A stretch of DNA of 64,000 nucleotides from Thermohalobaculum sp039816045 (GTDB lineage: Bacteria > Pseudomonadota > Alphaproteobacteria > Rhodobacterales > Rhodobacteraceae): NCBI GenBank assembly GCA_039816045.1, contig JBCBYB010000024.1, forward strand, positions 1-64,000, in the 5' to 3' direction. Made by a program: the position numbers and the translations under genes. Below the pieces are notes generated by a model. The model saw only the letters and a program-made list of their open reading frames with translations, ran no database searches and was not told where the DNA came from. Shown here piece by piece: positions 1 through 8,467 of the stretch (position 1 is the first letter of the stretch; each line of letters opens with the position of its first letter).

Positions 1-64
1 ACGTCAGCGAAAACAGGCCGAGGCACACCGCTATCAGGTCGTCCCAAGACCAGATCGCGACCAA
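1..64 (-). CDS. possible truncated membrane protein, 5' end only
   Basis: Read on the minus strand, an open frame runs off the left edge of the window. From a candidate TTG start at 64 it encodes a hydrophobic stretch (LVAIWSWDDLIAVCLGLFSL), like the first membrane helix of a protein. A G-rich GAGGGGGCGGGG lies just upstream and could act as a ribosome site. The frame stays open further upstream, so the start is unsure, and only about 21 codons are visible. It would follow ftsY in the same direction. The family cannot be named from this fragment. Confidence 0.25.
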   Translation of the reverse strand, partial: MVAIWSWDDLIAVCLGLFSLT

Positions 65-104
65 CCGTGAGCCCCGCCCCCTCAGAAGCAGCGTTCTTGC
101 GGGT

Positions 105-124
105 GTCCAAGCGGGTCCAAGCGG
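105..124. repeat. tandem 10-bp repeat
   Basis: Two perfect adjacent copies of GTCCAAGCGG lie in the gap downstream of ftsY. No function is evident. The rest of the 65-222 gap is GC-rich and shows nothing else recognisable. Confidence 0.5.
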
Positions 125-222
125 AGCGCCCAAGACATCCGGGGCCCGCCGCCCGGCACGCTTTTTGTACGGGACGTGCGTGAACCGCGGCGCACGGATC
201 CGAGGCGTTCAGCATAAGTCCC

Positions 223-1272
223 CTAGCTGCCGGCGCCGCCGGTGAGCGCCACCGCGAACTCCTGGGGGTCAAAGGCGTCGAGATCGTCGATGCTCTCGCC
301 CACCCCGACCGCGTGGATCGGCAGTCCGAAGCGGTCGGCCAGAGCCACGAGCACCCCGCCTTTGGCCGTGCCGTCGAGCTTGGTCATCACAAGCCCGGAG
401 ACATCGGCAATCTTGCCGAAGATCTCGACCTGAGAGAGCGCGTTCTGCCCAGTCGTCGCATCAAGCACCAAGATTGTGTTGTGCGGCGCATCCGGATCGC
501 GCTTGCGGATGACGCGGACAATCTTGGCGAGCTCATCCATCAGATCGTCGCGGTTCTGGAGGCGCCCGGCAGTGTCGATCAGCAGCAGATCTGCGCCATC
601 CGTTTCCGCCCGCACCATGGCATCATAGGCGAGACTTGCGGGATCCGATCCCTGCGGCGCCGTCATCACCGGCACGCCCGCGCGCTCACCCCAAACCTGG
701 AGCTGCTCGACGGCCGCAGCCCGAAACGTGTCGCCCGCCGCGATCACGACCCGCTTGCCGGCCGCGCGGAACTGGCTCGCCAGCTTGCCAATGGTGGTCG
801 TCTTGCCCGAGCCGTTGACGCCGACCACCAACACCACCTGCGGGGTCTTCGAATAGAGCGGGAGCGGCCGGGCGACGGGCTCGAGCACCCGGCCGATCTC
901 CGCAGCGAGCAGGTTGGAGATCTCATCGGCCGAAAGGCGCTGTCCGAAACGGCCCTCAGCGAGGGCGGCCGAGATTTTTAGGGCTGTCTCGACGCCCATG
1001 TCGGACGCGATCAGCACCTCCTCGAGGCTCTCCAGCATGGCGTCATCAAGAACCCGGCGCGGCACAGGCTTGGCCCCTACGAGGCGTCCGAGCAGTCTCG
1101 GCCGATCATCGGGTTCAGGCTCCGGCTCAGGCGCAGGTGTGGGCGCCGGCGCAGGCGTCTCCTCCACACGAGACACAGGCGCCGGGGCCTCCTCGACCAT
1201 GGCATCGAGGCCATCGCGGAGTTTCGAGGAGCTTCGGGTCAGGCGTTCCCGCAGCTTTGAGAAAAACGACAT
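223..1272 (-). CDS. ftsY: signal recognition particle receptor FtsY
   Basis: A 349-aa SRP receptor GTPase. FtsY docks SRP-ribosome complexes at the inner membrane and hands them to SecYEG or YidC. A basic amphipathic N-terminus (MSFFSKLRERL) is followed by a Pro/Glu-rich linker at about residues 28-56, then the NG domain. The P-loop GVNGSGKTT is at 151-159, followed by DTFRAAA, DTAGR and TKLDG. The frame is open about 50 codons further upstream, but that stretch is low-complexity. The ATG at 1272 has an AAAGGG ribosome site and matches the usual family start. Its acidic linker is short compared with that of E. coli. Identification is secure. Confidence 0.97.
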   Translation of the reverse strand: MSFFSKLRERLTRSSSKLRDGLDAMVEEAPAPVSRVEETPAPAPTPAPEPEPEPDDRPRLLGRLVGAKPVPRRVLDDAMLESLEEVLIASDMGVETALKISAALAEGRFGQRLSADEISNLLAAEIGRVLEPVARPLPLYSKTPQVVLVVGVNGSGKTTTIGKLASQFRAAGKRVVIAAGDTFRAAAVEQLQVWGERAGVPVMTAPQGSDPASLAYDAMVRAETDGADLLLIDTAGRLQNRDDLMDELAKIVRVIRKRDPDAPHNTILVLDATTGQNALSQVEIFGKIADVSGLVMTKLDGTAKGGVLVALADRFGLPIHAVGVGESIDDLDAFDPQEFAVALTGGAGS

Positions 1273-1521
1273 CGGCAGCCCTTTCGTGGCGGTGTCTCCC
1301 GCATACCTCGTCGCGCTGCTTCTGAAAAGCCGGCGACGTTTGCCGGCCGCGTGCCGCGCCCGGGCTTCTCTGGGCGCAAATCGCCCACAGACCGTGCCCA
1401 CCCCCACCCCCGCCCCCACCACCGGCGCATAGCCCCCCAGGGTGGGGCGGGGGGGGGGGGGCGAGCGCCAAAGCGCAGCGCGGCGTCAGCCGCGGTGCGT
1501 CTGGTGCAACCGCCGGTGCCG
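1273..1521. other. non-coding gap with C/G-tract hairpin and 13-G homopolymer
   Basis: This 249-bp gap lies between mtaB and ftsY, both on the minus strand. It contains C-rich tracts (about 1391-1415) facing a G-rich tract (1440-1461) that can pair with them. The latter ends in 13 consecutive Gs at 1449-1461. Frames crossing the gap are low-complexity Pro/Gly/Ala and are not believed to be genes. The ftsY ribosome site is at the left end. Confidence 0.6.
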
Positions 1522-2769
1522 TCAGGCAGCGGCGGCGAAAAGATGGCGCTCGGTCGCGGTGAGAATGCGGGCCGTCACGATATCTCCGACCGGTCCATCC
1601 GTGTCGAAGGCGACCTCTGCAAACTGTTCGGTGCGGCCGAGCCGCGGACGCTCCATCAGAACCTGGCGCTCGGAGCCGATATCCGCCGCCAAATGTGCCG
1701 CGACGCGGTCAACGCCCAAAGCGCGCAGCCGCGCCGCTCTGGCCTTGCGTTCGGCTTTAGGCACCTGTGGCATTCGTGCCGCCGGCGTTCCCTTTCGGGC
1801 GCTGTAGGGAAACACATGGAGCCAGGTCAGCCCGCAGGTCTCGACCAGATCCAGCGTATTCTCGAACATCGCCTCGGTCTCCGTCGGGAAGCCGGCGATC
1901 AGATCCGCGCCGAACACCACATCCGGGCGCACCGCCCGGACCTCTTCGCAGAACCGGATCGCATCCGCGCGGAGGTGCCGCCGCTTCATGCGCTTCAGGA
2001 TCAGATCATCCCCCGCCTGAAGGCTGAGATGGAGATGCGGCATCAGCCGTGCCTCCCCTCCGATGGCCTCCATCAGAGCCGGATCGGCCTCAATGCTGTC
2101 GATCGAGGAGATCCGGAGGCGCGGCAGATCCGGCACGAGACGCAGGATCCGCTGCACGAGGTTCCCGAGCGGTGGCCGACCGGGCAGATCTCCGCCCCAG
2201 GAGGTCAGGTCCACGCCCGTCAGCACCACCTCACGATAGCCGCGGTCGACCAGGCGCTTGATCTGCTCGACCACGACCCCCGCCGGCACCGAGCGTGAGT
2301 TTCCCCGGCCATAGGGGATGATGCAAAACGTGCAGCGATGATCGCAGCCGTTCTGCACCTGGACATAGGCGCGCGCGCGGGTCCCGAACCCATCGATCAG
2401 GTGCCCCGCGGTCTCGCGCGCTTCGAACACATCGCGGACCTCCACCCGCGGCGTCTCACCAGTTGCCAGACGCTCCCAGGTCGCAGGCTCCATCTTCTCG
2501 ATATTGCCGATGACATGGGTGACCTCGGGCATGGCCGAGAACGTCTCTGCTTCGGTCTGCGCCGCACAGCCCGTCACGATCACCGGCGCGCCAGGGTTCT
2601 CACGAGCGAGCTTGCGGATCTGCTGGCGTGCCTGGCGCACGGCTTCGGCGGTCACGGCACAGGTGTTCACCACCACCGCATCGCCCAGACCAGCCGCCCG
2701 CGCGAGACTGGTCATCGCCTCGGTCTCATAGGCGTTCAGCCGGCAGCCGAAGGTCTCGAACCGGGTCAC
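1522..2769 (-). CDS. mtaB: tRNA t6A37 methylthiotransferase MtaB
   Basis: A 415-aa radical-SAM methylthiotransferase. MtaB converts t6A at position 37 of ANN-decoding tRNAs to ms2t6A. The N-terminal UPF0004 domain has the three cluster cysteines in FGCRLNAYE, VVNTCAVTAEA and VTGCAAQ. The radical-SAM motif CDHRCTFCIIPYGRG and the GVDLTSWG segment follow, with a TRAM-like C-terminal region. The first two cysteine contexts and the length favour MtaB over MiaB and RimO. It starts inside the last codons of dapF (ATGA, 4-bp overlap), so the two genes are co-transcribed and probably translationally coupled. No defects are seen. Confidence 0.94.
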   Translation of the reverse strand: MTRFETFGCRLNAYETEAMTSLARAAGLGDAVVVNTCAVTAEAVRQARQQIRKLARENPGAPVIVTGCAAQTEAETFSAMPEVTHVIGNIEKMEPATWERLATGETPRVEVRDVFEARETAGHLIDGFGTRARAYVQVQNGCDHRCTFCIIPYGRGNSRSVPAGVVVEQIKRLVDRGYREVVLTGVDLTSWGGDLPGRPPLGNLVQRILRLVPDLPRLRISSIDSIEADPALMEAIGGEARLMPHLHLSLQAGDDLILKRMKRRHLRADAIRFCEEVRAVRPDVVFGADLIAGFPTETEAMFENTLDLVETCGLTWLHVFPYSARKGTPAARMPQVPKAERKARAARLRALGVDRVAAHLAADIGSERQVLMERPRLGRTEQFAEVAFDTDGPVGDIVTARILTATERHLFAAAA

Positions 2770-3620
2770 GGCGCGATCTCAGCCAGGAAGGCGGCCGTCA
2801 GCGTGCCCTCGAAGACATCCGTGACGGGTCCGGTCATCTGAACGTGCCCGTCCTCACCGAAGCGCATATCGAGCACGCCGCCCTCAAGCTCGACCGAGAG
2901 CGCGCGCTCCGTCAGCCCGCGGCGGTGTCCCGCGACGGTGATCGCGCAGGCCGAGGAGCCCGACGCAAGCGTCCGGCCGACCCCACGCTCCCAGACCAGC
3001 GCCTGCACCCGCGACGGTGAGAGGACCTGAACGAACTGGACGTTGGTGCGCTCGGGGAAGAGCGGATGCGTCTCGACCGCAGGGCCGCGCGTGGCGAGGT
3101 CCACGGCGCCAAGATCATCGACGAAATGCACCGCATGGGGGTTGCCCATGCTGACCGCCACAGGCGAGCCCGGCAGCGGCAGGGCCAGCGTGTCGACCGC
3201 CTCGGCCAGCGGGATCTCCTGCCAGCCCCAGCGCGCCAGCCCCATATCCACCGTGATCCGGCCATCTCCGGCCGCATGCGTCGCCAATAGCCCGTTCTCG
3301 GTCCGCAGCACGGGCGCCGCCACCCCCTCGCGCATCAGCAGCGACGCGACACAGCGCGTGGCATTCCCGCAGGCGCCCGCGGTCGAGCCGTCGGCGTTCC
3401 AGAAGGTCAGCCGCGCCGTTGCCTCAGGGTCCTCCGCAATCACCGCCAGTTGGTCAAACCCGACCCCCCGGTGCCGATCGCCCAAAGCACGCGCCAGCGC
3501 CGGCGTGACGGGGTCTGCCCGTCCGCGCGCATCGATCACAACAAAGTCGTTGCCGATCCCGTGCATCTTGCGGAATGCGAGGGGCCGGCCGGGGCTCTGG
3601 GCGCTGTCCATCGCCGCCAT
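2766..3620 (-). CDS. dapF: diaminopimelate epimerase
   Basis: A 284-aa DapF, which interconverts LL- and meso-diaminopimelate for lysine and peptidoglycan synthesis without a cofactor. The N-terminal FRKMHGIGNDFVVID is typical. The two catalytic cysteines sit in GACGNATRCVAS and SGSSACAITVAG, one in each half of the pseudo-symmetric fold. The length is normal. There are two ATGs three codons apart; the first (3620) is used here. It is the upstream gene of a dapF-mtaB pair with a 4-bp overlap. Its 5' end lies back to back with the DUF4188 gene, so the 3621-3655 gap must hold elements for both directions. Confidence 0.96.
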   Translation of the reverse strand: MAAMDSAQSPGRPLAFRKMHGIGNDFVVIDARGRADPVTPALARALGDRHRGVGFDQLAVIAEDPEATARLTFWNADGSTAGACGNATRCVASLLMREGVAAPVLRTENGLLATHAAGDGRITVDMGLARWGWQEIPLAEAVDTLALPLPGSPVAVSMGNPHAVHFVDDLGAVDLATRGPAVETHPLFPERTNVQFVQVLSPSRVQALVWERGVGRTLASGSSACAITVAGHRRGLTERALSVELEGGVLDMRFGEDGHVQMTGPVTDVFEGTLTAAFLAEIAP

Positions 3621-3655
3621 ATACTCCCTCTGAGGCCCGCGGACCAGAGGAGCCC

Positions 3656-4129
3656 ATGGCAGAGATCATAGACGGACCCGTCACAGCGAAGATTGAAGGC
3701 CCGTTTGTGGTGTTCCTGATCGGCATGCGGATCAACCGGCTCTGGCGCGTCGATGCCTGGGCACCCGTGATGCGGGCCATGGCGGGGATGATCCGGGAGC
3801 TGGAGGCGGACCCCGATGCCGGGCTGCTCGCGCATTCCGGCTCGGGGCGCACCATGGTGCAATATTGGCGCTCCTTCGATGCGCTCGAGGCCTATGCCCG
3901 TGCGCCGGAAGGGCGTCACCGGGCCGCCTGGGCCGCGTTCAACCGCCGGGTCGCCAAGGCGGGCGGGGCGGTTGGGATCTGGCACGAGACTTATCTGGTG
4001 GAGGCCGGCGCCTATGAGACCATCTACCGCTACATGCCGCCGACCGGGCTCGGGCGGGCCGGATCCCTGGTGCCCGCCCGCGGCCCGCAAGAGCGCGCGC
4101 GCAACCGACTGGGCGGCGGGCCTCAGTAG
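3656..4129 (+). CDS. DUF4188 family protein
   Basis: A 157-aa cytosolic protein matching my recall of the DUF4188 family. These are ferredoxin-like, monooxygenase-type folds without a proven reaction. Supporting segments are FLIGMRINRLWRVDAW near the start, VQYWRSFDALEAYAR in the middle, and GIWHETYLVEAGAYETIY towards the end. The last of these is the most characteristic. The ATG at 3656 has GGAG six bases upstream. The frame is open a further 27 codons, but that part overlaps the dapF promoter side and is Pro-rich. Its 3' end overlaps the converging AttH-like gene by 7 bp. Confidence 0.8.
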   Translation: MAEIIDGPVTAKIEGPFVVFLIGMRINRLWRVDAWAPVMRAMAGMIRELEADPDAGLLAHSGSGRTMVQYWRSFDALEAYARAPEGRHRAAWAAFNRRVAKAGGAVGIWHETYLVEAGAYETIYRYMPPTGLGRAGSLVPARGPQERARNRLGGGPQ

Positions 4130-5190
4130 CCCGTCATCTCCAGGTACCCGCGCCCTTCATGGGTGCCCTCGAAGAACACCGGCCCCTCCCAATAGCTGGT
4201 CGAGAGCGCGTTCCAGGCCTGTTCATTCAGGGGCTCCGTCTCGATGGCAAGCGCCCGGTCAGGGATCTCCACCCGCCAGGCGACCGGGGTCTCGCGGCCG
4301 GCCACCTCGACCCAGCGGAGCGGCTCCATCGCGATCTCTCCAGGGGCGAGGCGGCTGCTGGTGCCGTCCGGTGTGATCCAGTTGCCGGTGATGTAATCCC
4401 CGCCGACATTGTCGCGCAGACGGTACACCATCAGCTTCTCACCCTCTGACAGATGCAGTGAGAGCCAGTCCCATCCGGTCTGCCCCTCGGCCAGCGGTTG
4501 GCTCGACCATTCCCGGTCCATCCAGGCCTGGCCCGTGACCGCACGCGCCTTGCCCCCGATCTCCACCGTGCCCTCGACGCGGAAGAAGGGCTGGCTGGTG
4601 TAATGGCTGGCCTGGCCCCGTTCGGACTTCGCGCTGTAGCCCCGGTCGCCCTGGAGCACCCAGGGGCCATCCTCGGTCAGGGTGAGCGTGTAGGAGAACC
4701 CCTCCCCCCGTGCGATCAGGGTGAGCGGCGCATAGGGGGAGCCCACACTCTCCATCGCCCAATCGTCGATCCAGGCGCGAAAGGGCTCCGCCACTGCCCC
4801 GGCCTGCCCGATGCCGCCGCGGGCGAGCCGCTCCGCCGCCAGGTGCGTGTCCGCCGTGGTGATCGCCGCGTGGCCCATCCAGATCTGCGGCGTCGCCCAG
4901 CCAGCCTCCATTTCTCCGCCGGGGCGGGTGGCAAACCGGAACAGCGTCCACTGGATGCCGAGGGGCGTGCCGGCCTCGTCCTCAAGGTTGGAGGTGATGT
5001 ACCACCACTCGATCCGGAAACCCGGATGGGGGCCGTGGTCGGCAGGAAAGGAGATCGGCGTTCCAGGCAGGACCTCGGCATACCCCTCGCCCGGATCGGT
5101 CGCCATCATGCTGAGCCCATCCTCCACATCCGCCTGCTGCGCGGCCGCAGGGAGCGCGAGCAGCAAGAGCGCGAGCACGAGACGGATCAT
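4123..5190 (-). CDS. secreted AttH/CrtC-like lipocalin-fold protein
   Basis: A 355-aa exported protein. Residues 1-18 (MIRLVLALLLLALPAAAQ) are a classic Sec signal peptide with an AAAQ-like cleavage site and no lipobox cysteine. The mature part begins with DHGPHPGFRIEWWYITSNL, diagnostic of the AttH / hydroxyneurosporene-synthase (CrtC) superfamily of two stacked lipocalin-like barrels. QAWMDREWSSQ and GWDWLSLHL are further family signatures. The gene overlaps the stop codon of the permease gene by one base (TGATG), so it is the third gene of an ABC operon. By analogy with AttEFGH it is the secreted partner of that transporter. A carotenoid hydratase role is less likely, as no carotenoid genes are nearby. 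Confidence 0.85.
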   Translation of the reverse strand: MIRLVLALLLLALPAAAQQADVEDGLSMMATDPGEGYAEVLPGTPISFPADHGPHPGFRIEWWYITSNLEDEAGTPLGIQWTLFRFATRPGGEMEAGWATPQIWMGHAAITTADTHLAAERLARGGIGQAGAVAEPFRAWIDDWAMESVGSPYAPLTLIARGEGFSYTLTLTEDGPWVLQGDRGYSAKSERGQASHYTSQPFFRVEGTVEIGGKARAVTGQAWMDREWSSQPLAEGQTGWDWLSLHLSEGEKLMVYRLRDNVGGDYITGNWITPDGTSSRLAPGEIAMEPLRWVEVAGRETPVAWRVEIPDRALAIETEPLNEQAWNALSTSYWEGPVFFEGTHEGRGYLEMTGY

Positions 5191-7628
5191 CAGCGTTCCT
5201 CCGCAAAGATTTTCACCAACCGCGCCGGGGCCATGCGGGCGAGCCGCAGCGCAGGCAACGCGCCCGCCAGCAGCGCCACGCCTAAGGTGAGCGCCATCAG
5301 CCAGCCCCATTGTGCCGGGAAGAGGTGGAGCGGCAAGCGCCAGCCGAAGGCCTCCACATTCACCACAGCGACCAGCAGCCAGGCGACTGCCAGCCCCAGC
5401 GGGATCGCACAAACGGCCGTCAGCAGCGCGAGCCCGGCCGTCTTCCCAAGATCCAGCAGCGCCAGGCGCCGGCGGGTCAGCCCCATCGCCCAAAGCGGCG
5501 CGAGCTGCGCGAGGCGCCGATCGGCCAGGGTGGCAAGGCTCGCGAACAGCGCCGCGCCTGCGACCGCGAGGGTCAGGACGTTCAACATAGCCGTCACCGC
5601 GAAGGTTCGCTCGAAAACCCGGTGCGAGAAGTCCTTCAAAGCCGCGTTGTCGATCAGATCCTCGGGACCGACGGCGAACTCCGCCTCGATTGCGCGCATC
5701 ACCTCCGGCCCGTCCGCCCCTGGGGTCAGGCGGAAGCCGAAGCCGTCGCTCACGGTCTCCGGCCAGCGGGCGTCGAGCGCGCGTCGGCCCACACCGACCT
5801 CGCCCTTGGGGTTGCCATAGTCGGCATAGATCGCGACCGCCTCCACCTCCCAAGGGCCACCGGGTGCGGGCAGGGTGAGCGTGTCGCCCAGCCAGAGCCC
5901 GAGGCGGCGGGCGAGTTGTTCGGAGACCATGGCGCCCTCGCCCGCTCCGATCCGGTCCCATGCGTTGGGCGCTGCTGTCAGGAACGGCCAGGCGGTGCGA
6001 TAGGAGCTGTCCGCCGGGCGCCCGACAATCGCCACGGGCAGGCCCCCGAGCACGGCCTCGGTCCGCACCGTCTCCAGCACCTCGGCAATGTCGGGGCGCG
6101 CTTCGGCCCAGGCACGCATCTCCTCGGTCCGCTCAAGCGCCGGGTCGGCATAGACATCTGCGAAAAGCCGCTGGTCGAGCCAGGTCGAGAAGGTGGCGCG
6201 GAAACTCTCCACCATGGTGCCGACGCCGATGTTCGCCGCGAGCGCCAGCAAAAGCGCCATGAGGGCGAGGCTGAGCCCCGAGATCTGCTGGCGCGCATCG
6301 GCCAGCATCCACTCCGCGACAGGCCCGCGGACCCAGGCTTGAGCGGCGGAGAGGAGCGCTGCCAACACCGGCGGAAGCAGCAATGTCGCGCCGATCAACA
6401 GCCCCGCCATCGCCCCGAATCCGGCCGTCAGCCCGCCGCCCAGAAGCGCTGCAAGACCAGCCGCAACCAATGCAACAGCGGCGAGCGCTCGCTGGAGACG
6501 CAGGCTCCGCTGTTGCGCTCCGTGCCAGGCTTCGGGCCGGGCGGAGGCGAGCACCGGCATCCCCCAGGCCTTCGCCAGCGTGTGCCCCGCCGCAATCAAC
6601 GCGCCGCCGAGGCTCATCGCCATCCCCGCCAGCCACCATTCGGGACGCAGCGTGAGCGAGCCGGGCACGTCGGCGCCATAGAGCCCGTCGAGCGTCGCCG
6701 CCACATCCGGGAGGAGCGCCGCGGCAATCCCATAGCCCGCAGCCAAACCGAGCAGCCCCGCAAGGAGGGCCGCCACCAGCAGCTCCGCGAGCAGCACCCC
6801 GGTGAGCATCACCGCCGATATCCCGCACGCCCTGAGCGTGCGCAACGTGCCGAGCCGCTGTTCGAAGGCAAGCCCCACCGCCGCATGGGTGATGAAAAGC
6901 CCCACACAGAAGGCCAGCACCCCGAAGGCGGTGAGGTTTATATGGAAGCTTTGGGTGAGACGCTCGAGGTCGCTCTCCCCACTCGCCGGGACCAAGCGCA
7001 AGGCGTCGCCGGCGATCTCCTCCCAGGGCGTGGCGGGCCGGGGCGCCGACGGGTCGATCAGCAGCGCATCGGGCGCCGTCTGGTCGAGGAGCTCGGATGC
7101 GGCCCCGATATCGACGATCACCACCCCGGGCGCGAGGCCCGAGGCGGCCACGGTCTCGGGCAAAGGCCCCTGCTCGGCAACGGGGGTCGCACCGATCTCG
7201 GCCAGCGTCTCCGGCGCGGCCAGCATAGCCCAGGGCGGCACGCTGAAGGTCCCGATGCCAGGTCCGCCCTCGAAAGCCGCGGTGAGGCGCCCCTCCGGCA
7301 AAGTGAGCGGCTCGACCCCGATGAGGCGGAAGCTGCGGCCCTCGATGCGCACGCGTCCCTCGATCACCGGGCTGACCTCCCAGCCCGCTTGGCGCAGCGC
7401 CACATAGGTCGCGGTGTCGACACGGCCCTCGGCGACGGGCTCCAGCCGGTCAAAGCGCTCGCCGTCCAACATGGCGGCGGCCTCGGAATAGCTGCGTTTG
7501 GCCTCACCGTTCAGCGCCTGGATGCCGGACCACAGCGCCGTCGCCAGCATCAGCCCGACGATGACAGCCGCCGCCTGGAACGGCTTGGCCCGCCAATGGG
7601 ACACCAGCGCCGCGAACACAGCCCTCAC
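5190..7628 (-). CDS. FtsX/MacB-type ABC transporter permease, two-module
   Basis: An inner-membrane permease of about 812 aa. A membrane segment is at the N-terminus (AAAVIVGLMLATALWSG), followed by a roughly 200-residue extracytoplasmic domain. The first FtsX-like four-helix module has FEQRLGTLRTLRACGIS. A central membrane region and a second periplasmic domain come next, and the last FtsX module has DRRLAQLAPLWAMGLTRRR. The two modules look like a fusion of the AttF and AttG permeases. A GTG at 7628 overlaps the ATPase stop (GTGA) and is the preferred start. An in-frame ATG at 7658 is possible but lies inside the ATPase gene. Substrate is unknown; lipoprotein or lipid handling is likely for the family. 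Confidence 0.88.
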   Translation of the reverse strand: MRAVFAALVSHWRAKPFQAAAVIVGLMLATALWSGIQALNGEAKRSYSEAAAMLDGERFDRLEPVAEGRVDTATYVALRQAGWEVSPVIEGRVRIEGRSFRLIGVEPLTLPEGRLTAAFEGGPGIGTFSVPPWAMLAAPETLAEIGATPVAEQGPLPETVAASGLAPGVVIVDIGAASELLDQTAPDALLIDPSAPRPATPWEEIAGDALRLVPASGESDLERLTQSFHINLTAFGVLAFCVGLFITHAAVGLAFEQRLGTLRTLRACGISAVMLTGVLLAELLVAALLAGLLGLAAGYGIAAALLPDVAATLDGLYGADVPGSLTLRPEWWLAGMAMSLGGALIAAGHTLAKAWGMPVLASARPEAWHGAQQRSLRLQRALAAVALVAAGLAALLGGGLTAGFGAMAGLLIGATLLLPPVLAALLSAAQAWVRGPVAEWMLADARQQISGLSLALMALLLALAANIGVGTMVESFRATFSTWLDQRLFADVYADPALERTEEMRAWAEARPDIAEVLETVRTEAVLGGLPVAIVGRPADSSYRTAWPFLTAAPNAWDRIGAGEGAMVSEQLARRLGLWLGDTLTLPAPGGPWEVEAVAIYADYGNPKGEVGVGRRALDARWPETVSDGFGFRLTPGADGPEVMRAIEAEFAVGPEDLIDNAALKDFSHRVFERTFAVTAMLNVLTLAVAGAALFASLATLADRRLAQLAPLWAMGLTRRRLALLDLGKTAGLALLTAVCAIPLGLAVAWLLVAVVNVEAFGWRLPLHLFPAQWGWLMALTLGVALLAGALPALRLARMAPARLVKIFAEER

Positions 7629-8278
7629 GCGAGGCGCCCCGCCTCGAGGGTGAGGCAAGCATCCATCCGCTCGGCAAGCCGCGCCGAATGGGTGACGACG
7701 AGGAACCCGCAGCCGGCCTCGGCGATCAGTTCCTGGGCGAGCGTGATCACCCGCTCGCCGGTGGCCTGGTCGAGATTGCCCGTGGGCTCGTCCGCCAGCA
7801 CATAGGCCGGCCGCGCCGCCAAGGCCCGACCGATCGCCACCCGCTGCTGCTGCCCGCCGGAGAGCTGCTCGGGATAGCGCGCGAGGAGATCCGTCAGCCC
7901 CAGCCGCTCGGCAAGCTCCGCCTGCCAGGCCGGATCATGCCGCCCGGCAAGCCGCGCCTGCAACGCCATGTTCCCCGCGACCGTCAGGCTCGGCACCAGG
8001 GTGAACTGCTGGAACACCACCGCGATACGCTCCCGCCGGATCGCCGCGCGCGCCGCATCGCTCTGCCCCGTGACCTCCGTGCCGTCGATCCGCACGGTGC
8101 CCGCATCGGCCGGCTCCAACCCTGCCGCAACGTGCAGAAGCGTGCTCTTGCCGGACCCGGACTCGCCCATCAGCGCGAGGCTCTGGCCCGGTGCAAGCGA
8201 CAGGCTGACCCCGGACAGCACCGGAACCACACCCTGCGGCGTGCGAAAGCTCTTCTCGATCCGGTCGATCTCCAGCAC
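7625..8278 (-). CDS. LolD/MacB-type ABC transporter ATP-binding protein
   Basis: A 217-aa nucleotide-binding subunit. Walker A GESGSGKST is at 38-46, the Q-loop at VVFQQFTLVPSLT, the signature LSGGQQQRVAIGRAL, Walker B VLADEPTGNLD, and the switch His in VVTHSARLAERMD. The GNLD after Walker B is typical of the LolD/MacB group that works with FtsX-type permeases. It is the first gene of a three-gene operon (ATPase, permease, secreted protein) joined by 4-bp and 1-bp overlaps. It probably powers extrusion or periplasmic mechanical work rather than solute import. Substrate cannot be read from the sequence. Confidence 0.9.
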   Translation of the reverse strand: MLEIDRIEKSFRTPQGVVPVLSGVSLSLAPGQSLALMGESGSGKSTLLHVAAGLEPADAGTVRIDGTEVTGQSDAARAAIRRERIAVVFQQFTLVPSLTVAGNMALQARLAGRHDPAWQAELAERLGLTDLLARYPEQLSGGQQQRVAIGRALAARPAYVLADEPTGNLDQATGERVITLAQELIAEAGCGFLVVTHSARLAERMDACLTLEAGRLA

Positions 8279-8374
8279 ACGAAACCCCTGGCTTGTCCGA
8301 CCGGGCTATATGGGGCGCTGCGGGCCGACGTCAGCCCCAAAGGCCCGAGATGCGACGCTGGCACCAACGCACCA

Positions 8375-8458
8375 GGGCGCGGTCCGCGGCCGATGGGGCG
8401 CGCAACGGTGCAGCCTGCACCCGGTCAGCAAGGGTGGGTGGGGCCGCGGACCGCGCCC
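8375..8458. repeat. long palindromic element, copy A (perfect 17-bp arms)
   Basis: Perfect 17-bp inverted arms at 8375-8391 and 8442-8458 (GGGCGCGGTCCGCGGCC and its complement) flank a 50-bp loop. The loop has its own hairpin, GGTGCA-GCC-TGCACC, and ends AAGGGTGGGTGGGG. The element begins 10 bp after the adenosine kinase stop, so it may terminate or stabilise that transcript. There is no T-tract. The loop pattern resembles copy B at 12465-12558. The remainder of the 8279-8467 gap shows nothing else. Confidence 0.75.
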
Positions 8459-8467
8459 CCGATCGGC

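Noticed and set aside
1127..1471. Frames across the ftsY 5' gap
   Set aside because: Pro/Gly/Ala low complexity created by C and G tracts.
4123..5961. Longer minus-strand start for the AttH-like gene
   Set aside because: The upstream 257 codons are out of frame with the permease gene they overlap and are Arg/Gly-rich. The ATG at 5190 gives a signal peptide and a TGATG junction.
5310..7805. An 831-codon open frame on the plus strand
   Set aside because: It lies antisense to the ABC permease, is Arg/Gln/Pro-rich with no domain, and mirrors the high-GC codon bias of the real gene.
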